From assembly GCA_964532465.1 (NCBI GenBank), contig CAZHHX010000006.1:1-64000 (forward strand): a stretch of 64,000 nucleotides of DNA, read 5' to 3'. Positions 62,501 through 64,000 of this stretch are shown here, piece by piece (positions within the stretch are counted from its first letter, which is position 1; every line of letters begins with the position of its first letter). The translations under genes and the position numbers were made by a program. The notes beneath the pieces were generated by a model, which was not told where the DNA came from, did no database searches, and saw nothing but the letters and a program-made list of their open reading frames with translations. This DNA is from JAPLKB01 sp964532465 (GTDB lineage: Bacteria > Desulfobacterota > Syntrophorhabdia > Syntrophorhabdales > Syntrophorhabdaceae).

Positions 62501-62923
62501 GAGACATTCGAGACAGTGAACGATGCATTTAAAAAGTTCACTTTTATGCTGTTTAAGGGAGGCAATGGGTATCTCTCTTTCAATCACGAAATTGCCGGGG
62601 TAGACATGTTCGCGCAACCGCCCGGTAAAAAAACTACAAGGATGGAGCTTCTTTCAGGGGGTGAAAAAACCCTTATTTCTCTTTCATTCCTCCTTGCCCT
62701 TATGGATACAAAGCCATCGCCTCTGTCGCTTATGGATGAAATCGATGCGCCTCTCGATGACGCAAACATTATGGCTTTGATGGAAATTATCAAAATTATC
62801 AGCAGTAAGACCCAGATAGTCCTTATTACCCACAACAGAATCACTATGGAATATTCAAATACAATCTACGGTATTACCATGGAAGAGGAAGGCATTTCAA
62901 AGGTAGTATCGGTAAGACTCTAA
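59588..62923 (+). CDS. smc: Chromosome segregation protein SMC
   Basis: A 1,111-aa condensin ATPase. Walker A GPNGCGKSNIVDAI (about 33-46); two long coiled coils (about 165-490 and 620-960); a compact hinge (about 496-617); the C-terminal ABC signature LLSGGEKTLISLSFLLALM and Walker B LSLMDEIDAPLDDANI. It is slightly shorter than typical SMC (about 1,150-1,190), mostly in the coils and hinge. It organises and separates the chromosome. It begins 94 nt after gltX. Confidence 0.93.
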   Translation: MRLTGLELFGFKSFLNRTIFHFDHGISSIVGPNGCGKSNIVDAIVWASGERGTKSLRVKDMGDVIFHGSNGKRPVNIAEVAIELSDGSNNFIVKRRIYRDGSNEYYLNGTLVRLKDIQEFFLGSGIGLNAYAIVEQGKIESFIQMKPHERRVVIEETSGVTRFEEKKREAIMRMEEVKANLERVEDIYGEVVRSLEKAETEWDRWKIYKSLADEQAEIDAFILIDGYIKLTKKINKAREKRESLDAEAAAKEGERSKLKQQLAAKEEEFSLTETVTRQLEVDIKGKEKDMESRLLEIDYLGEEEKRLEKEQTELIRGMEKLEAEIAQNREEIEVLKMEQDKLNTLMNKGETEAVRLKTAMEGLKTNIESIEKTMEAERVKLFVVMSSIADVNNRISEIERAEKDRERRRQKKAEERQRFKEGLAVLESKQNAHTSTLENRKRHMLLLASERDNAFTKRGNLSSEINNKKRDIETLKAEKKGKEEFLRQMNSFREDAPEKLPDTKKLIDMITADEGKEKALERFFSKEMGYYVITDGETDAVTTTVKKYDENFIFFPEKGVFTFNGEEIDIHVKWISGIEEGLTRIKNGEEGIFINEDVFVDSRGFILQERAEKGIDIKQFRETKRIQNELTSVQGDINQLMSVLKGVEGEYYNCEKTYKQAKRDAEAKEDEIKKIEKETAITETEIKTVRERLFELDSDIDIFEETPAHTVAGLLEEKETYDREKEGIEEKVISLKKTYEDIKKEYEALSSGWHEITIDMERKKGRMKSAREDRERKEGLIRYSLEEVYRKKEKAENIKKDMGQRSKKKEELEKDYGKLKVTCEKDIERYEELKRASGTLHMERHALQESIDGVAKDMERMRNRKENIETEIAVIIEKHDVIVERLNNAYGITTPEEINIPADRDLEEEREKIVEALSDLGEVNFRAEKEYNELKERATFLENQKEDLKNAMDSLKKTILKIDSLSKEIFFETFETVNDAFKKFTFMLFKGGNGYLSFNHEIAGVDMFAQPPGKKTTRMELLSGGEKTLISLSFLLALMDTKPSPLSLMDEIDAPLDDANIMALMEIIKIISSKTQIVLITHNRITMEYSNTIYGITMEEEGISKVVSVRL

Positions 62924-63743
62924 TTCCAATTCTAAATCAAACACCCATGCCGACTTGTCGGTACAAATTAGGAATGAAAATCTATTTTAAGGGGAAGGTG
63001 CTATCATCGTTGGCTTCGTCATCGGCTCCTCCGACGTAATATTATTGTACGCCTATGCCTGTCCTCCCGCAGAGGAGGGTCGCCTCTTTATTGCCACCTT
63101 GATTGCCCCGCAAATTGCAGCGGGGTAAACCATTTCATCCTTGATTAATGGGATAGACTACCGGTAAAATGTTTGAATCCGCTAAGTCGGGACAGCAACC
63201 TATGAATTAAGACCTGGGCATGTAATATGACAAAAGTTAATCCCAGTTTTCATCATTTTCAGCAATCATTTTAAAAAATGCTCTCGAAAGTGTATTCCTC
63301 GCAAACCATTGCCTGTATAGTTTTATTGAAGTATCTAAATTTTTCAGACACATTGTCGGAAAAATTATTGCTGTCTTTAAAAATAAACATAAATTGCGTC
63401 AATGGACAAGGCAACGCAGATATTGAGGTTCAGCGGGATTCTTCCTGACTGTCATTTTTATCCTCATGCATACCCTCATCCTCAATCATATGGCCATAAC
63501 GACAGGTATCAATATATGCCTGATAGCATTTGGGAAGCCTGGGGCCTTTAACCGGATTGCGATCAGGTTCCTTTTTGTCTTCTTTGTCATGACAAGTCAT
63601 CATATCTCCCTATTTTTGCAGGTATGCCCCGTAAATGCAATAGATTTTCATCGGCTCATATTCCTTGCTTTATCCGTCACATTTTCCGATAATGAGATAA
63701 GGACTTATCGTTAAATGTACTATGGGAGCAGGAGATGGGAACA
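62924..63743. other. 820-nt gap with no convincing gene
   Basis: No ORF with family resemblance or a good start. The first 200 nt are GC-richer than the flanks and contain small hairpins, such as CCCCGC/GCGGGG (63106-63111 / 63120-63125) and CCGAC-TT-GTCGG near 62950. The next 500 nt are ordinary AT-rich DNA. An 82-aa open frame at 63466-63714 has no ribosome site and is not called. Confidence 0.45.
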
Positions 63744-64000
63744 ATGAAAAAAACAACTCTATTCAGGAAACTTATTTTGGATGAGGAGATCCTGATTCTG
63801 CCCGGTTCCTATGACGCCCTCTCGGCAAAGATAATCGAGGAGGCGGGATTCAAAGCTACTGTGGTCGGAGGTTACGCTGCCTCTGCCTCAATCCTCGGAA
63901 AACCGGATATTTCTCTCCTCAGTCTGACAGAAATGGTTGACCGTACGCGCTATATAGCGGACGCGGTGGGTATCCCCGTTTTCGCAGACGGTGATACCGG
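63744..64000 (+). CDS. Isocitrate lyase / PEP mutase superfamily protein, N-terminal part
   Basis: The first 85 residues of a gene running off the window. It has the superfamily start (LPGSYDALSAKIIEEAGFKA) and the metal-site region FADGDTG. Members include methylisocitrate lyase, oxaloacetate decarboxylase and phosphonopyruvate-type mutases; the part seen does not separate them. ATG 63744 is preferred, with GGAG upstream; ATG 63735 is in frame. Confidence 0.85.
   Translation, partial: MKKTTLFRKLILDEEILILPGSYDALSAKIIEEAGFKATVVGGYAASASILGKPDISLLSLTEMVDRTRYIADAVGIPVFADGDT

Noticed and set aside
63466..63714. 82-aa open frame on the plus strand
   Set aside because: No Shine-Dalgarno and no recognisable feature; kept as gap.

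Overview
The window looks like a piece of the chromosome of a Gram-negative, strictly anaerobic bacterium, probably a Deltaproteobacterium/Desulfobacterota relative (a Syntrophorhabdus-like syntroph is a guess). The grounds are: an outer-membrane porin and a lipoprotein; an NrdD/NrdG-only ribonucleotide reductase; a TRAP-type binding protein; two molybdenum hydroxylase operons; NtrC-type regulation with a sigma-54 promoter; and moderately AT-rich DNA with Shine-Dalgarno starts. No database search was possible, so taxonomy and family calls rest on motifs and gene order.

Layout. 1-910: 5' part of a 16S rRNA gene (minus) with two consensus promoters. 976-10,756 (minus): housekeeping cluster DUF721, metG, ricT-like, holB, tmk, efp, M24 peptidase, small TPR protein, yqeC, lipoprotein, folE2, queD, then a lone rplC with its own promoter and terminator. 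10,840-18,701 (minus): a two-gene unit for an exported 509-aa protein and a 2,111-aa multidomain protein, neither assignable to a known system. 18,751-24,028 (minus): HD-GYP phosphodiesterase, S1 protein, DUF192 and DedA proteins. 24,221-32,564 (plus): a tightly packed six-gene operon of degenerate HATPase-acetyltransferase fusion, HisC-like aminotransferase, two-subunit Mo hydroxylase, MFS transporter and a second acetyltransferase-like protein. 32,564-33,567: accessory islet with a 13-bp terminal-inverted-repeat segment, a gene broken or frameshifted at a slippery A7G heptamer, and a gene remnant. 33,637-41,734: lone TRAP binding protein, a second Mo hydroxylase operon with small Cys-rich partners and a CoxG-like protein, repeat-rich DNA, and a porin. 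42,268-47,022: acyltransferase, VapBC-like pair, and nrdG-thioredoxin-nrdD behind paired NrdR boxes. 47,377-50,589: murI, a PriA-like protein that has lost its helicase motifs, and a small secreted Ala/Lys/Pro-rich protein behind a sigma-54 promoter. 50,759-57,851 (minus): two-component pair, gltX, ispF, ispD, PIN-TRAM protein, carD. 58,087-end (plus): second gltX, smc, an 820-bp gap, and the start of an isocitrate lyase/PEP mutase-type gene.

How parts connect. YqeC belongs to the family tied to selenium-dependent Mo hydroxylases, which fits the two Mo hydroxylase operons. The NtrC-type regulator gene ends in one arm of a palindromic inverted repeat placed about 100-150 bp upstream of a sigma-54 promoter that drives the small secreted protein, suggesting a compact sensor-regulator-target circuit. 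FolE2 and QueD supply pterin for queuosine and/or folate. The best candidates for undescribed biology are the sigma-54 circuit, the 8-kb exported two-gene locus, the acetyltransferase/aminotransferase/Mo-hydroxylase operon, the PriA-like protein without ATPase motifs, and the frameshift and repeat structures at 32.5-33.0 kb and at the 3' end of efp.
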